A stretch of DNA of 64,000 nucleotides, taken from NCBI GenBank assembly GCA_947476625.1, contig CANJRA010000001.1:124001-188000 (forward strand), read 5' to 3'. Each line of letters starts with the position of its first letter. Within the stretch, counting starts at the first letter, position 1. Under the pieces are notes generated by a model. It saw only the letters and a list, made by a program, of their open reading frames with translations. It searched no databases and was not told the DNA's origin. This document shows, in pieces, positions 38,106-48,430 of the stretch. Both the position numbers and the translations under genes were made by a program. Source of the DNA: Fidelibacterota bacterium. Its GTDB lineage: Bacteria; Pseudomonadota; Alphaproteobacteria; Rhodospirillales; Rhodospirillaceae.

Positions 38106-38458
38106 TGGCGCGGGTTCTTTGCCAGCTTGCAGATCTCGATGCGACCGGCGCCAAGGAAATTGTTCTTGATAACAATGGCGCGCGTTTTCCGGTCTTCGTC
38201 GTCAAGGCTGGAGACGGCATTATTGGCTACGTCAATTCCTGTCCTCACGTTCGTCTGCCGTTGAACTGGAAAGAAGACGGTTTTCTCGACATCAGCGGCA
38301 CGTTCATTTTTTGCGCAAACCACGGCGCACATTTTGATGTCAGAACCGGCCTGTGCTTGCGCGGACCTTGTAAGGGGCAGAGTCTGGTTCCCTACCCCGT
38401 TCGCATTGAAGGCGAAGCCATCGTTGAGGCAGCTGTCGTTGAGGAAGCCGGGCCATGA
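38105..38458 (+). CDS. Rieske [2Fe-2S] ferredoxin-like protein
   Basis: The 117-residue chain has a Rieske cluster site: CPHVRLPLNWK (C-x-H) and FIFCANHGAHFDVRTGLCL (C-x-x-H). No membrane anchor or oxygenase domain is attached, so it resembles free ferredoxin components or NirD-like proteins. It overlaps YciI by one base and VOC by four, an arrangement that suggests one operon and related roles, perhaps in aromatic or small-molecule metabolism; the substrate cannot be named. Confidence 0.87.
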   Translation: MARVLCQLADLDATGAKEIVLDNNGARFPVFVVKAGDGIIGYVNSCPHVRLPLNWKEDGFLDISGTFIFCANHGAHFDVRTGLCLRGPCKGQSLVPYPVRIEGEAIVEAAVVEEAGP

Positions 38459-38844
38459 GCGTAAATTTCGACCGCGTCATCCCGATCTTGCGGATTTTTT
38501 CGGTCGATAAGGCCAAGGAATTCTATGTCGACTTTCTGGGCTTCACCTGCGATTGGCGCCATAGCTTCGACAGCAATTTTCCCGAATATCTTCAGATTTC
38601 CCGCGAGGGTGTGATCCTGCATCTCAGTGAACATCACGGCGATAGCGTGCCCGGCGCCGCCGTGATTGTGAACATGACCGGCATCGATGCCCTGCACGCC
38701 GAGCTAACCGCTAAAAACTACCGCTTTGCGAAACCGGGCATAGAAGACATGCCCTGGAACGCACGCGCCATGCGGGTCACAGATCCTTTTGGCAATCGCT
38801 TGACGTTCAGCGAATCAAACGAAGGCAAGGCCGCAGCGCCTTAG
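38455..38844 (+). CDS. VOC-superfamily (glyoxalase/bleomycin-resistance-like) protein
   Basis: The chain of 129 residues has one VOC repeat pair: IPILRIFSVDKAKEFYVDFL with DWRHSFDSNFPEYLQISREG, and a C-terminal AMRVTDPFGNRLTFSES, typical of the family. It likely binds a metal or a small ligand. The four-base overlap with the Rieske gene shows co-translation. Unlike glyoxalase I it is not recognisably a specific enzyme; other options include an antibiotic-binding protein. Confidence 0.83.
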   Translation: MSVNFDRVIPILRIFSVDKAKEFYVDFLGFTCDWRHSFDSNFPEYLQISREGVILHLSEHHGDSVPGAAVIVNMTGIDALHAELTAKNYRFAKPGIEDMPWNARAMRVTDPFGNRLTFSESNEGKAAAP

Positions 38845-38904
38845 TCACGTGACTTCACCTGGGCTGCCTGGGTATCATCACCGTCTGACGCGCGGGAGAG
38901 AACC

Positions 38905-40832
<1,928 letters not shown>

Positions 40833-40845
<13 letters not shown>

Positions 40846-40864
40846 TGCCGCTGGGGCTTAATGC
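40833..40864. repeat. 16-bp tandem duplication across convergent stops
   Basis: CGCTGGGGCTTAATGC occurs twice without gap (40833-40848, 40849-40864). The first copy carries the acs stop and, on the other strand, the LysR-gene stop; the second copy would supply an alternative stop context. It is a recent-looking duplication with identical units. Confidence 0.9.
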
Positions 40865-41762
40865 TTGTGACGCTGCCGAGCCGGTGACGTAAGTCATCTA
40901 CCAGCCAACGCCCGGCGCGCCCCGGCGGTCGGGCGCGGGCGTGCAGCACGTGAATCGGCAGCGACCAGCTGTCGTTCTCTTGAAGCCGCAAGCGCTTCAA
41001 CCGCTTCGCGGCGATGTGCTCCTCGACCATGTGCATCGGCATGTTGCACCAGCCGAAGCCCGCCAGCAGGTAGTCAAGCCGTGTCCCAAGATCAGCAAAG
41101 CGCCAGACGTGGCGGCTGATGACGCCGCCTGTAAAGCCCGCCGTGATTTGTGTGCGGTCGGTCAGAACCAACTGAACGTGTTCTTCGAGAACGGCGCGCG
41201 TCAATGGCGGCTTGGTCTTCGCCAAGGGATGCGCCGTCGCCACCACCGGCACCATGTCGACCGACGCCAGAAACGTGCTGTCAAAATCTGATGATTGCTG
41301 CGGGCGCGGCACATAAAACCCCAAACGCGCTGCGCCGTCGCGCAATCTTTGCTCGGCGCCGCCCAGGCCTTCGGTGAAAACGGTCACCGAAAGGTGCGGG
41401 AATGTTTTCGCCAGCGCCTTCAGGCTCACCATAAGAAACTCGTTGGGAAACATGGCGTCGACCGCCAAAGTCAGTTCCGGCTCGACGTCGCCGGCGATGG
41501 TCTCGGCGCGGGCACGTAAGCGCTGCGCGCTATCGAGCAAGTGGCGCGCATCGGCCAAAATCACGCGTCCGGCGTCCGTCAGCTTCGGCGTCTTTGCGTC
41601 GCGGTCGAACAGCGCGACGCCGAGTGTGTCTTCCAGCCCCTGCATGGCCTGACTGACGCCGGACTGCACACGTTGCAAGCGCCGCCCGGCGGCTGAAAAG
41701 CTGCCGGTTTCGGCGACGGCAACCAGGGTTCTGAGCTGGTCGAGGGTAAGGCGGTCGAGCAA
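40842..41762 (-). CDS. LysR family transcriptional regulator
   Basis: The N-terminal winged helix is [20 protein letters not shown], then [20 protein letters not shown], followed by a LysR substrate-binding domain ([20 protein letters not shown]). 306 residues, complete. It is divergent from azoR with a 109-bp spacer, the standard arrangement for a LysR regulator controlling a target and itself; AT-rich palindromic sequence (TGATGAGTATGATCA near 41778) may be a binding site. The inducer is unknown. Its last codons lie in the tandem duplication. Confidence 0.9.
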
Positions 41763-41871
41763 TTTTAATCACTAAAAATGATGAGTATGATCACAATTTA
41801 GCCGATTTTAATGATGGTTAAAAGGCGCAAGACTCCGCCCATCGCAATCATCTGCCTTAAGGACATTCGCC

Positions 41872-42504
41872 ATGAGCAACATCCTCTTCGTTTCTTCCAG
41901 CCTGATGGAACAGAACTCCAAGTCGCGCCAACTCGCAGCGGAGTTCATCGATGGCCTACGCAAAGCCGACGCCCATACAACCGTGGTCGAGCGCCACCTC
42001 ACGCCCGCCAACATGCCGCACTTGGATATGGCGACCCTTGGTGCATTAATGACAGCAGAAGACCAGCGTTCGCAGGTTCAACAGCAGGCGACCGTCTTGG
42101 CCGACGCGATCGTCACCGAAGTCGAGGCGGCGGACACCATTGTCGTTGCCGCGCCGATGTATAATTTCTCGATCCCCTCGACGCTGAAGGCGTGGCTTGA
42201 TCACCTCGCGCGCAGGGGGCGCACGTTCCGCTACAACGAGAAGGGTCAGCCCGAGGGACTCTTGAAAAATAAAAAGGTCTATGTCGTCGCCAGCCGCGGC
42301 GGCCAGTACACGGGCGACAGTCCCGCTGCACCGATGAACTTCCAGGACCCGTACTTGCGTACGATCTTTGGCTTCGTCGGCATGACCGACGTGACGTTTA
42401 TACCGGTTGAGGGTCAGTCCGCGGGCGCCGACGTGGCTGCGCGCGGTGTGGTTCGGGCGCGGGATGCGCTGGCCGGTTTTATTACGCTCGCAACGGCGGC
42501 GTAA
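41872..42504 (+). CDS. azoR: FMN-dependent NADH-azoreductase
   Basis: A flavodoxin-like fold of 210 residues: SSSLMEQNSKSRQLAAEFID (phosphate loop), AAPMYNFSIPSTLKAWLDHL (the PMYNF motif) and YVVASRGGQYTGDSPAAPMN. AzoR reduces quinones and azo dyes by two-electron transfer. It is divergent from a LysR gene, which is its probable regulator, presumably responding to quinone or electrophile stress; that is inference. It is complete with ATG and an AAGGA-like site 12 bases upstream. Confidence 0.93.
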   Translation: MSNILFVSSSLMEQNSKSRQLAAEFIDGLRKADAHTTVVERHLTPANMPHLDMATLGALMTAEDQRSQVQQQATVLADAIVTEVEAADTIVVAAPMYNFSIPSTLKAWLDHLARRGRTFRYNEKGQPEGLLKNKKVYVVASRGGQYTGDSPAAPMNFQDPYLRTIFGFVGMTDVTFIPVEGQSAGADVAARGVVRARDALAGFITLATAA

Positions 42505-43898
42505 CTAGCGCGCGGCCTGTGCCGTCAGCATCAGCAGAACATGATCGCGCTGGCTTTCCATGGCCTTCACGTTGCTCTCAATGTTGAGCTCCGTGAAAAC
42601 CTGACCGGCCTGGCCGAAAGCCTCTGCGGCTTGTTGCAGGCATTCCAGGTTGCGCGCCGCGACGCCCTTTTCCTTAAGCGCCGCACCGATGTTAGCTAGC
42701 GCCGTCGCCCATACCAACGGCGCGTTGCTGCGCGTCCGGGCTTCAGCAATTTTCACAAACACCGAAACCGCTTTATCGAACAGGTTCGGCTGCTGCGTGA
42801 GTCGGCCCATGGTAATCAAAAGACTGCCCAGGGAATTCTGAATATCCGCCCAGCGTTCAGGCGCATCTGTGATGGTCCAGATTGCGGTAGCGGCAGAAAA
42901 AGAATCCGCCGCTTCTTTCAAATGCGCCGGTTCCGATGACGCTTGGGCCAGATTATGCAGCGCTAAGCCCAGGCGCGTTTTCAGCGCGGCATAATCATCG
43001 GCGAAGACTTCCTTGCGTACCATTGTCAACGCGGCGCGATAGTACTGAACGGTTTTATCGGCCAGCTTCGGCCGTTCGCTCTGCGCGCTGATCAGTGACA
43101 TTGCATCGGCAATATGCGCGCCGATCATGGCGCGCTCGTGCATGGGGAAGGCGTCCTCGCCCAGAATCAAAGCGCCTTGGTAAACCGATATCGCGCGCTC
43201 CAGCGTCTTGATGTCGCCGGTGCGTGAACCTTCCAGCAGGATCAAAGCGGCATAACATGCCTGGGCCGTGGCGCATTCGGCCACCGTGCCGACGGAATCG
43301 CCCTCGGCGAAATGCGTGGCGGCGCGCCGCACGGGTCGGAACAGATGCGCGCGCGAATGCCGTCGGCGGATTCCACGTTCACGGCGGCCAGCGCCGTACC
43401 AAAAGCAAGGTCGCCGGTGGCATCATCGAACAGCGCAGGTACTTCCAAGCGCTCCAGCGCCGATATGGTTGCGCTGTGCGGATGCAGGGCTGTCGTGCGA
43501 CCCAGGAAGCGCATGCGCCATGACTGGCCGCGCTGCGTGGCGATGCTCTCGCCCCAAATCAAAAGGTCGGCGTTCTCGCGCCGCAGCCAACGACGGCCGA
43601 GATCAATCGCCATGGAAACAAACAACGGATTGCTGTGATCTGCGCCCGGCGCGGTCAGCGCGCGGTCGGCGACCATGATCGACATGCCCGTGCGACCCGA
43701 CAAGCGATCATGAATGTGGCGCGCGGCAAGCCCTTGCGTATCTTCGGCCAGAGGGCTGATCAGGATGCGCAGCGGCTCGACGCCGTACAGCACGTCCTCG
43801 GGTTCATCCATGGCAAAGGGGTCGGAGTCGAAGGACTCTGGCGCCACAACGTCGGTGGCGGGCCGTAACAACCTATCCATAAATCGGCCGAAGACCAC
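42505..43898 (-). pseudogene. TPR-repeat protein, frameshifted into two frames
   Basis: The upstream frame (from 43898) encodes MVFGRFMDRLLRP and a domain with LRILISPLAEDTQGLAARHI, LGRRWLRRENADLLIWGESI, then breaks near 43350. A second frame, ending at 42505, continues with RAHLFRPVRRAATHFAEGDS and then tetratricopeptide-like helices (YYRAALTMVRKEVFADDYAA, ATALANIGAALKEKG). Deleting one GC from the GCGCGCGCG run at 43347-43355 joins SADGIR to AHLFRP. The joined protein would be about 460 residues, cytosolic, of unknown function; the first domain somewhat resembles sequences placed before TPR arrays in signalling proteins. It converges on azoR with no gap. Confidence 0.65.
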
Positions 43899-44022
43899 GG
43901 TGCTTCCCCTTGTCCCTGCGCGTAATAATAGTAACCCCCGGCAAAGGAACAGCCGGAATCAACTGGTTAGCAGGGCGGTCTTAAAAAACTCTTGAGTCTC
44001 GGGGACACGCGGGACGGGTAGC

Positions 44023-44220
44023 CTAAAAATCCGAGCAACGGCCCTTACGCTCCCAATCGCCGAAGCGCGTTGGTTCCGGACCTTTGGGGCCGCCGATTTC
44101 ATCAACATTTCCAGCGGGGGCCGGAGTGCCGGGTTTCGCCGGCGATTTGGGTTTCAAGGCCGCGGCCTCGGGCGAAAGCCCTAAGGGTGCGGGCGTGGCG
44201 GGGTGGTTTTCTTCGGTCAT
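44023..44220 (-). CDS. DUF1674 protein, SDHAF4-like succinate dehydrogenase assembly factor
   Basis: A 65-residue protein with a proline/alanine-rich start and the conserved end EIGGPKGPEPTRFGDWERKG followed by RCSDF, which is the DUF1674/Sdh8 (SDHAF4) signature. Eukaryotic SDHAF4 binds the flavinated SdhA before assembly; the bacterial form is inferred to act alike. The start is ATG 44220; an upstream start at 44256 adds residues of non-homologous sequence. Alphaproteobacteria often place this gene next to htpX and rsmB, as here. No sdh genes are in the window. Confidence 0.88.
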   Translation of the reverse strand: MTEENHPATPAPLGLSPEAAALKPKSPAKPGTPAPAGNVDEIGGPKGPEPTRFGDWERKGRCSDF

Positions 44221-44324
44221 AAAAAGAATGTTAGCGCAACGGGTGCGCGGCGGCACCCCTTGAGATTGTTGCGCCGAGGCATATTTGACAGGACAGCGCT
44301 CTCGCGAAAGGGACGGGCATTATT

Positions 44325-45263
44325 ATGAGCACCATGCGGGCCGGATTGTTACTCGCGGCCATGACGGGTTTGTTTTTGGCCGTGGGTTATCTCATCGGCG
44401 CCCAGCAAGGCATGGTCATCGCCTTCTTTGTGGCGTTGGCGATGAATGCCTTTGCTTACTGGAATTCCGACAAGGTGGTGCTGTCCATGTACGGCGCGAA
44501 GCCGGTGGACCGCAATTCCGCACCGCGTTTTTATGGCATCGTCGAGCATCTTGCGCAGCGCGCCGGTCTGCCGATGCCGCGCGTCTACATCATCGATAAT
44601 CCGCAACCCAACGCGTTCGCTACCGGCCGTGATCCCGAACACGCTGCCGTCGCCGCGACAACGGGGTTGCTTAATCTTTTAAACGAACGCGAAGTCGCCG
44701 GCGTCATGCCCCACGAACTCGCGCATGTGAAAAACCGCGACACGTTGGTGATGACCATCACCGCCACGCTCGCCGGGGCCATAGGGATGCTCGCAAACTT
44801 CGCGATGTTTTTTGGGCGCAGTGGGCGCAACAATCCGCTTGGTGCGGTCGGCGGCATGCTTGTCATGATCCTCGCGCCGATTGCTGCCATGCTGGTGCAG
44901 TTTGCGATCTAGCGGTCCCGTGAGTACGGCGCCGATCACGGCGGAGCCGCCATCAGCGGCGATCCGCAGGCGCTTGCTTCGGCTTTGGCCAAACTCGAGC
45001 AAGGCGCGCGCCAGGTGCCCAATTATGATGCCGAAGCCAACCCAGCAACGGCACATATGTTCATCGTGAATCCCTTAAGCGGTCACGGCGCCGACAATCT
45101 GTTTTCAACCCACCCGTCCACCGCCAACCGCATCGCGAAGCTCCGCGAGATGCCAAGCGTCGCTGCGCACCTTTCCGCACACAATGAGGGTTCGTGGGGT
45201 TCTGCGGTACAGGTTGAACGCGCACCCGCCGCGCCCAAGCGCCGGCGCGGTCCGTGGGGCTAA
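44325..45263 (+). pseudogene. htpX: HtpX zinc metalloprotease with in-frame TAG
   Basis: HtpX is a membrane protease acting with FtsH on damaged membrane proteins. From ATG 44325: membrane helices at the N-terminus, [20 protein letters not shown], and the zinc motif [19 protein letters not shown] (HExxH). After a third membrane segment the frame meets TAG at 44910-44912, then continues with [20 protein letters not shown] (containing the third zinc ligand, glutamate in the EYGAD motif) to 45263. Relatives have serine (SRSREYGAD) at the site: TCG to TAG is one base. Without the C-terminal part the protease would lack a ligand and be inactive. The ending [18 protein letters not shown] is intact. 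Confidence 0.88.
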
Positions 45264-46042
45264 GGCCCAAAGGGTAATTTCGGTTGGGGGAATCCTTCCC
45301 TGATTCCGCGCGCAAACCCACGGCATTCCGGCACGCGTGTCGGCGTGTCCGTCAGCCGCCACACATCGACATGTTTGAAGCCCGCTGTGCGGACTATATG
45401 TCCCAGGCACACCCCCGTTGGCATTCACCAGTTTGTCGGATTGTTGCCTAACTGAGCGTCGGGATAAAACTCCATAACCATATGCCCGCCGGAATAACCC
45501 TGACCGATTCCGCGGTAAGGACTGTAGTCATCAAGAAGGGCGGTTTCGATATGGATCGACTGTTTACACACCGCGGCTAACTTGTCCAAAGCCAGAAGCG
45601 GATACCGCAGATGATAAAGCGTACCGAAGAAGAATACGGCGTCGAACATTCCCAGCCGCTCGGACGAAACATCATAGACGCTCATTTCAAGCCGCTTAAC
45701 CCGATCCTCGCTGTAGCCCAAGGCATCACGGCAAAGATCAAAGGCTTCCCATTTCGGACGCGGCACGTTCATTTCCGCACCGAGGCGATCTGAAAAGTCG
45801 TCGATGGCGATCACTTCTTTGGCGCCGCGCCGAAGCGCTTCGAATGTCCAATATCCGTCCCATGCACCGACATCAAGCACGCGCAGCCCCGCCATGCTTT
45901 CTGGAATTGCGTAGCGCGCGGCGATTTTTGGCGCCCAGCCGGGGGTTACGATGCCGCCTGGCAGTTCTATGCGGTGATACCAATAAGGGACTGCCGCCAC
46001 ACGGGCGCGTAAATCCGCGGTCATGTATTTCTCCCTTTTCAT
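45260..46042 (-). pseudogene. CmoB-like SAM methyltransferase with in-frame TGA
   Basis: The SAM motif is LRVLDVGAWDGYWTFEALRR, with VIAIDDFSDR and FDAVFFFGTLYHLRYPLLAL; the N-terminus begins RVAAVPYWYHRIELPGGIVT, as in the DUF1698/CmoB-like group. The first frame stops at TGA (45425-45427) after NNPTNW, then continues MPTGVCLGHIVRTAGFKHVD to a TAG at 45260-45262. Relatives have NPTNWW: TGG to TGA. The restored protein is about 260 residues. CmoB carboxymethylates tRNA U34, but this shorter family acts on other substrates, probably glycans or small molecules. Its end overlaps the htpX end by 4 bp (convergent). Confidence 0.82.
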
Positions 46043-46129
46043 GGGTCTATGGCCGACACTAAATCAAACGGTTTCATTGGCCTAATGTCAGGTGATTGAC
46101 TTTGCCGTCCCAGTGGATCATGTGACGGC

Positions 46130-47440
46130 ATGGCCGACACGACCCCCGCCAAACCCGATGATATCGCCGCGCGCGCGGCAGCGCTTTCCATTATGGAAGG
46201 CGTGTTCGCGCGCAGCATGTCGGCCGAGGATAAATTCGATGCGGCGACAGTTAAGCTCGCGCCGCGCGACCGGGCTTTTGTACGGCTGCTCGTCGCCACC
46301 ACGTTGCGACGTCTAGGTCAGATCGATCTTGTCCTCGGCAACTTTGTCGAGCGCCGCCCGCCCGATAGAGTCATAAATGTTCTGCGGTTGGGCGTTGCGC
46401 AGCTTCTGTTCATTGCGACGCCGCCGCATGCCGCCGTCGCTACGTCCGTCGCATTGGTGAAGCAAGGCCATGAACGTCACGCCGGCCTCGTGAACGCCGT
46501 GCTGCGCCGCGTATCGGAAAAAGGCGCCGAGATGATCGCCAAGCACGATGCTGCCGTGGTCAACACGCCGATGTGGCTTTGGAAATCATGGGTCGCGGCT
46601 TACGGCGAGCCAGCGGCGCGCGCCACCGCAGAAGCACATCTCGCCGAACCGCTGCTCGATATTACTGTTAAAGATCCGTCGACGCTTGCCGAATGGGCCG
46701 CGCGCTTGGAAGCCTGTGTATTACCCACCGGCGGCCTGCGCCGTACCGCCGGCGGCCGCATTCAGGAGATGGCGGGATTTGCTGACGGCGCTTGGTGGGT
46801 ACAGGACGCTGCAGCGGCGCTCACTGCAAAAATCCTTCTGCATATGATCGGCACGCCCAGCGGCAAACATGTGATCGACCTCTGTGCCGCACCCGGCGGT
46901 AAAACCGCGCAGCTGGCCGCCGCCGGATGCAAGGTGACGGCGGTAGATGTTTCGACCGACCGCCTGACGCTGCTGCATGACAATCTGAAGCGTCTCAATC
47001 TCGCAGCGGACGTGATTGTCGCCGATGCCGTGAGCTGGCGTCCCCAAGAATTGGCCGATGCTGTTTTGCTGGATGCGCCGTGTTCAGCCACGGGCACAAT
47101 CCGCCGCCATCCCGATTTGCCCTATTTGAAACGCGCCGAAGATATCACCGGCTTCGTCGCGCTGCAGACTAAACTTCTGACGGCGACGATCGATATGGTG
47201 AAGCCGGGCGGGTTGATCCTCTACAGCGTTTGCTCCCTGCAGCCGGAAGAACGCCGTCCCGTGGTCGAGGCGGTTTTGGCGGCGAACCCTGTGCTGGTGC
47301 GTGCAAAAATTCCCCCAGCCGCTGTCGGTGGCGAATCGCAGCTTTTAGACCATCGCGGCGAACTGCGGACATTGCCCAGTCAATGGCCCGAACGTGCCGG
47401 TCTTGACGGCTTTTATGCCGCGGCCCTGACAAAACAATAA
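46130..47440 (+). CDS. rsmB: 16S rRNA (cytosine-967-C5)-methyltransferase RsmB
   Basis: The N-terminal ~130 residues are a NusB-like domain (FVRLLVATTLRRLGQIDLVL), the rest a SAM methyltransferase of the Nol1/Nop2/Sun type. Motif I is VIDLCAAPGGKTAQLAAAG; the two catalytic cysteines are in LLDAPCSATGTIRRHPDL (PCSATG) and LILYSVCSLQPEERRPVVE. Length 436 is normal. It acts on C967 of 16S rRNA. Position beside DUF1674-htpX is common in this class. Confidence 0.94.
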   Translation: MADTTPAKPDDIAARAAALSIMEGVFARSMSAEDKFDAATVKLAPRDRAFVRLLVATTLRRLGQIDLVLGNFVERRPPDRVINVLRLGVAQLLFIATPPHAAVATSVALVKQGHERHAGLVNAVLRRVSEKGAEMIAKHDAAVVNTPMWLWKSWVAAYGEPAARATAEAHLAEPLLDITVKDPSTLAEWAARLEACVLPTGGLRRTAGGRIQEMAGFADGAWWVQDAAAALTAKILLHMIGTPSGKHVIDLCAAPGGKTAQLAAAGCKVTAVDVSTDRLTLLHDNLKRLNLAADVIVADAVSWRPQELADAVLLDAPCSATGTIRRHPDLPYLKRAEDITGFVALQTKLLTATIDMVKPGGLILYSVCSLQPEERRPVVEAVLAANPVLVRAKIPPAAVGGESQLLDHRGELRTLPSQWPERAGLDGFYAAALTKQ

Positions 47441-47487
47441 TATTATCAGTAACTTAGGGCAGAGCTAAATACGCCCCTAAGCGCCCT

Positions 47488-47532
47488 TGCAAGTCATTCG
47501 CAAATACCGTACACCATTGCGACTCAGTCGCA
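47488..47532. promoter_or_regulatory. Two Fur/Mur-type boxes upstream of bfd
   Basis: Two 15-bp 7-1-7 palindromic sites: TGCAAGTCATTCGCA (47488-47502) and TGCGACTCAGTCGCA (47518-47532). The second is a perfect palindrome apart from the central base. Both have the TGC ... GCA ends of alphaproteobacterial Fur-family boxes. Centres are 30 bp apart, near three helical turns. A possible promoter TTGCAA-17-TACACC (47487-47515) overlaps the first. Fur or Mur binding is inferred. Confidence 0.6.
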
Positions 47533-47572
47533 GTGTCTGCCTGCGGATGCGTTCAAGGGAGAGGCCGCCAGC

Positions 47573-47761
47573 GTGTACGTCTGTATTTGCAACGCCCTGA
47601 CCGACAGCGAAATCGCCGAAGCCACCCGCCAGGGTGCGCGCACGGTGAAAGAGGCCTATGCCGTTCTCGGCGTCGAGATCAACTGCGGCCAATGCAAATG
47701 CATGGCGCAGGACATCATCAACCAAGCTGAACCAGCCTATGCGATGCAGGCGGCCGAGTAG
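47573..47761 (+). CDS. bfd: Bacterioferritin-associated ferredoxin Bfd
   Basis: The 62-residue protein has the Bfd cysteine pattern: VCICNALTDSEI (C-x-C) and INCGQCKCMAQDII (CxxC). It binds [2Fe-2S] and reduces the ferric core of bacterioferritin so iron is released. The start is GTG 47573 (VYVCICNALT...), after an AAGGGAGAGG site nine bases upstream. A terminator stem includes its last codons. The partner bfr is convergent directly downstream, so the two are adjacent but not cotranscribed. Two Fur-type boxes lie 40-85 bp upstream, consistent with induction under iron limitation. Confidence 0.95.
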   Translation: MYVCICNALTDSEIAEATRQGARTVKEAYAVLGVEINCGQCKCMAQDIINQAEPAYAMQAAE

Positions 47762-47771
47762 CCGCCTTTTT
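47749..47771 (+). terminator. Rho-independent terminator overlapping bfd stop codon
   Basis: GGCGGC (47749-47754), a six-base loop CGAGTA, GCCGCC (47761-47766) and TTTTT (47767-47771). The stem begins in the last codons of bfd and the loop holds most of the stop codon TAG. It lies between two convergent genes; the bfr stop is 9 bp beyond. Confidence 0.8.
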
Positions 47772-47779
47772 ATGCCCGC

Positions 47780-48259
47780 TTATTCTTCCGCCGGTTTGCT
47801 TTGGAGCTGCACGTAGTTCTGCAGTCCCATGCGCGCGACCATATCCAGCTGGGTTTCCAGGAAGTCGATGTGCTCTTCCTCGGACTCCAGGATGTCTTCG
47901 AACAGTTCGCGCGAGATGAAGTCGCTAACTTTCTCGCAATGAGCAATCGCTTCTTTCAGCGCGGGTAACGCATCCACTTCCAGCTTCAGGTCGCATTGCA
48001 GAAGCTCCTGCACGCCTTCGCCGATCATGAGCTTACCGAGATCTTGCAAGTTCGGCAGGCCGTCAAGAAACAGCACGCGCTCGATCAGTTTGTCGGCGTG
48101 CTTCATCTCGTCGATGGATTCTTTGTATTCATAAGCACTCAGGCGCGCCATGCCCCACTGCTTCAACATGCGTGAATGCAGGAAGTATTGATTGATGGCG
48201 GTCAATTCATTCCTGAGCACTTGGTTCAGAAACTTGATGACCTCTTTATCGCCCTTCAT
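47780..48259 (-). CDS. bfr: Bacterioferritin
   Basis: Iron-storage shell protein of 159 residues. The ferroxidase glutamates and histidines are visible in [20 protein letters not shown] and [20 protein letters not shown] (E..H), then [18 protein letters not shown]. The haem-ligand methionine is expected in [13 protein letters not shown]-type sequence; the usual Met is not at the exact classical place in my reading, so haem binding is uncertain. Length is normal. It is convergent with bfd. A 150-bp spacer lies upstream before the glycosyltransferase gene. Confidence 0.95.
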   Translation of the reverse strand: MKGDKEVIKFLNQVLRNELTAINQYFLHSRMLKQWGMARLSAYEYKESIDEMKHADKLIERVLFLDGLPNLQDLGKLMIGEGVQELLQCDLKLEVDALPALKEAIAHCEKVSDFISRELFEDILESEEEHIDFLETQLDMVARMGLQNYVQLQSKPAEE

Positions 48260-48430
48260 GACACATCCTCATTTTTGCTGGAGGCTCACATCGCCTCTCG
48301 TGTTCGTGGCGGCAATGGTGCCGGGATGTGTTCGCGCGGTCAATCCGTGGCGCGCATAAACGTATGAAAATCAGCGTATTAAGAATGACTTTCCGTTGCG
48401 CGCTGAAATCGCGACTGCGTTGCATGTCCG

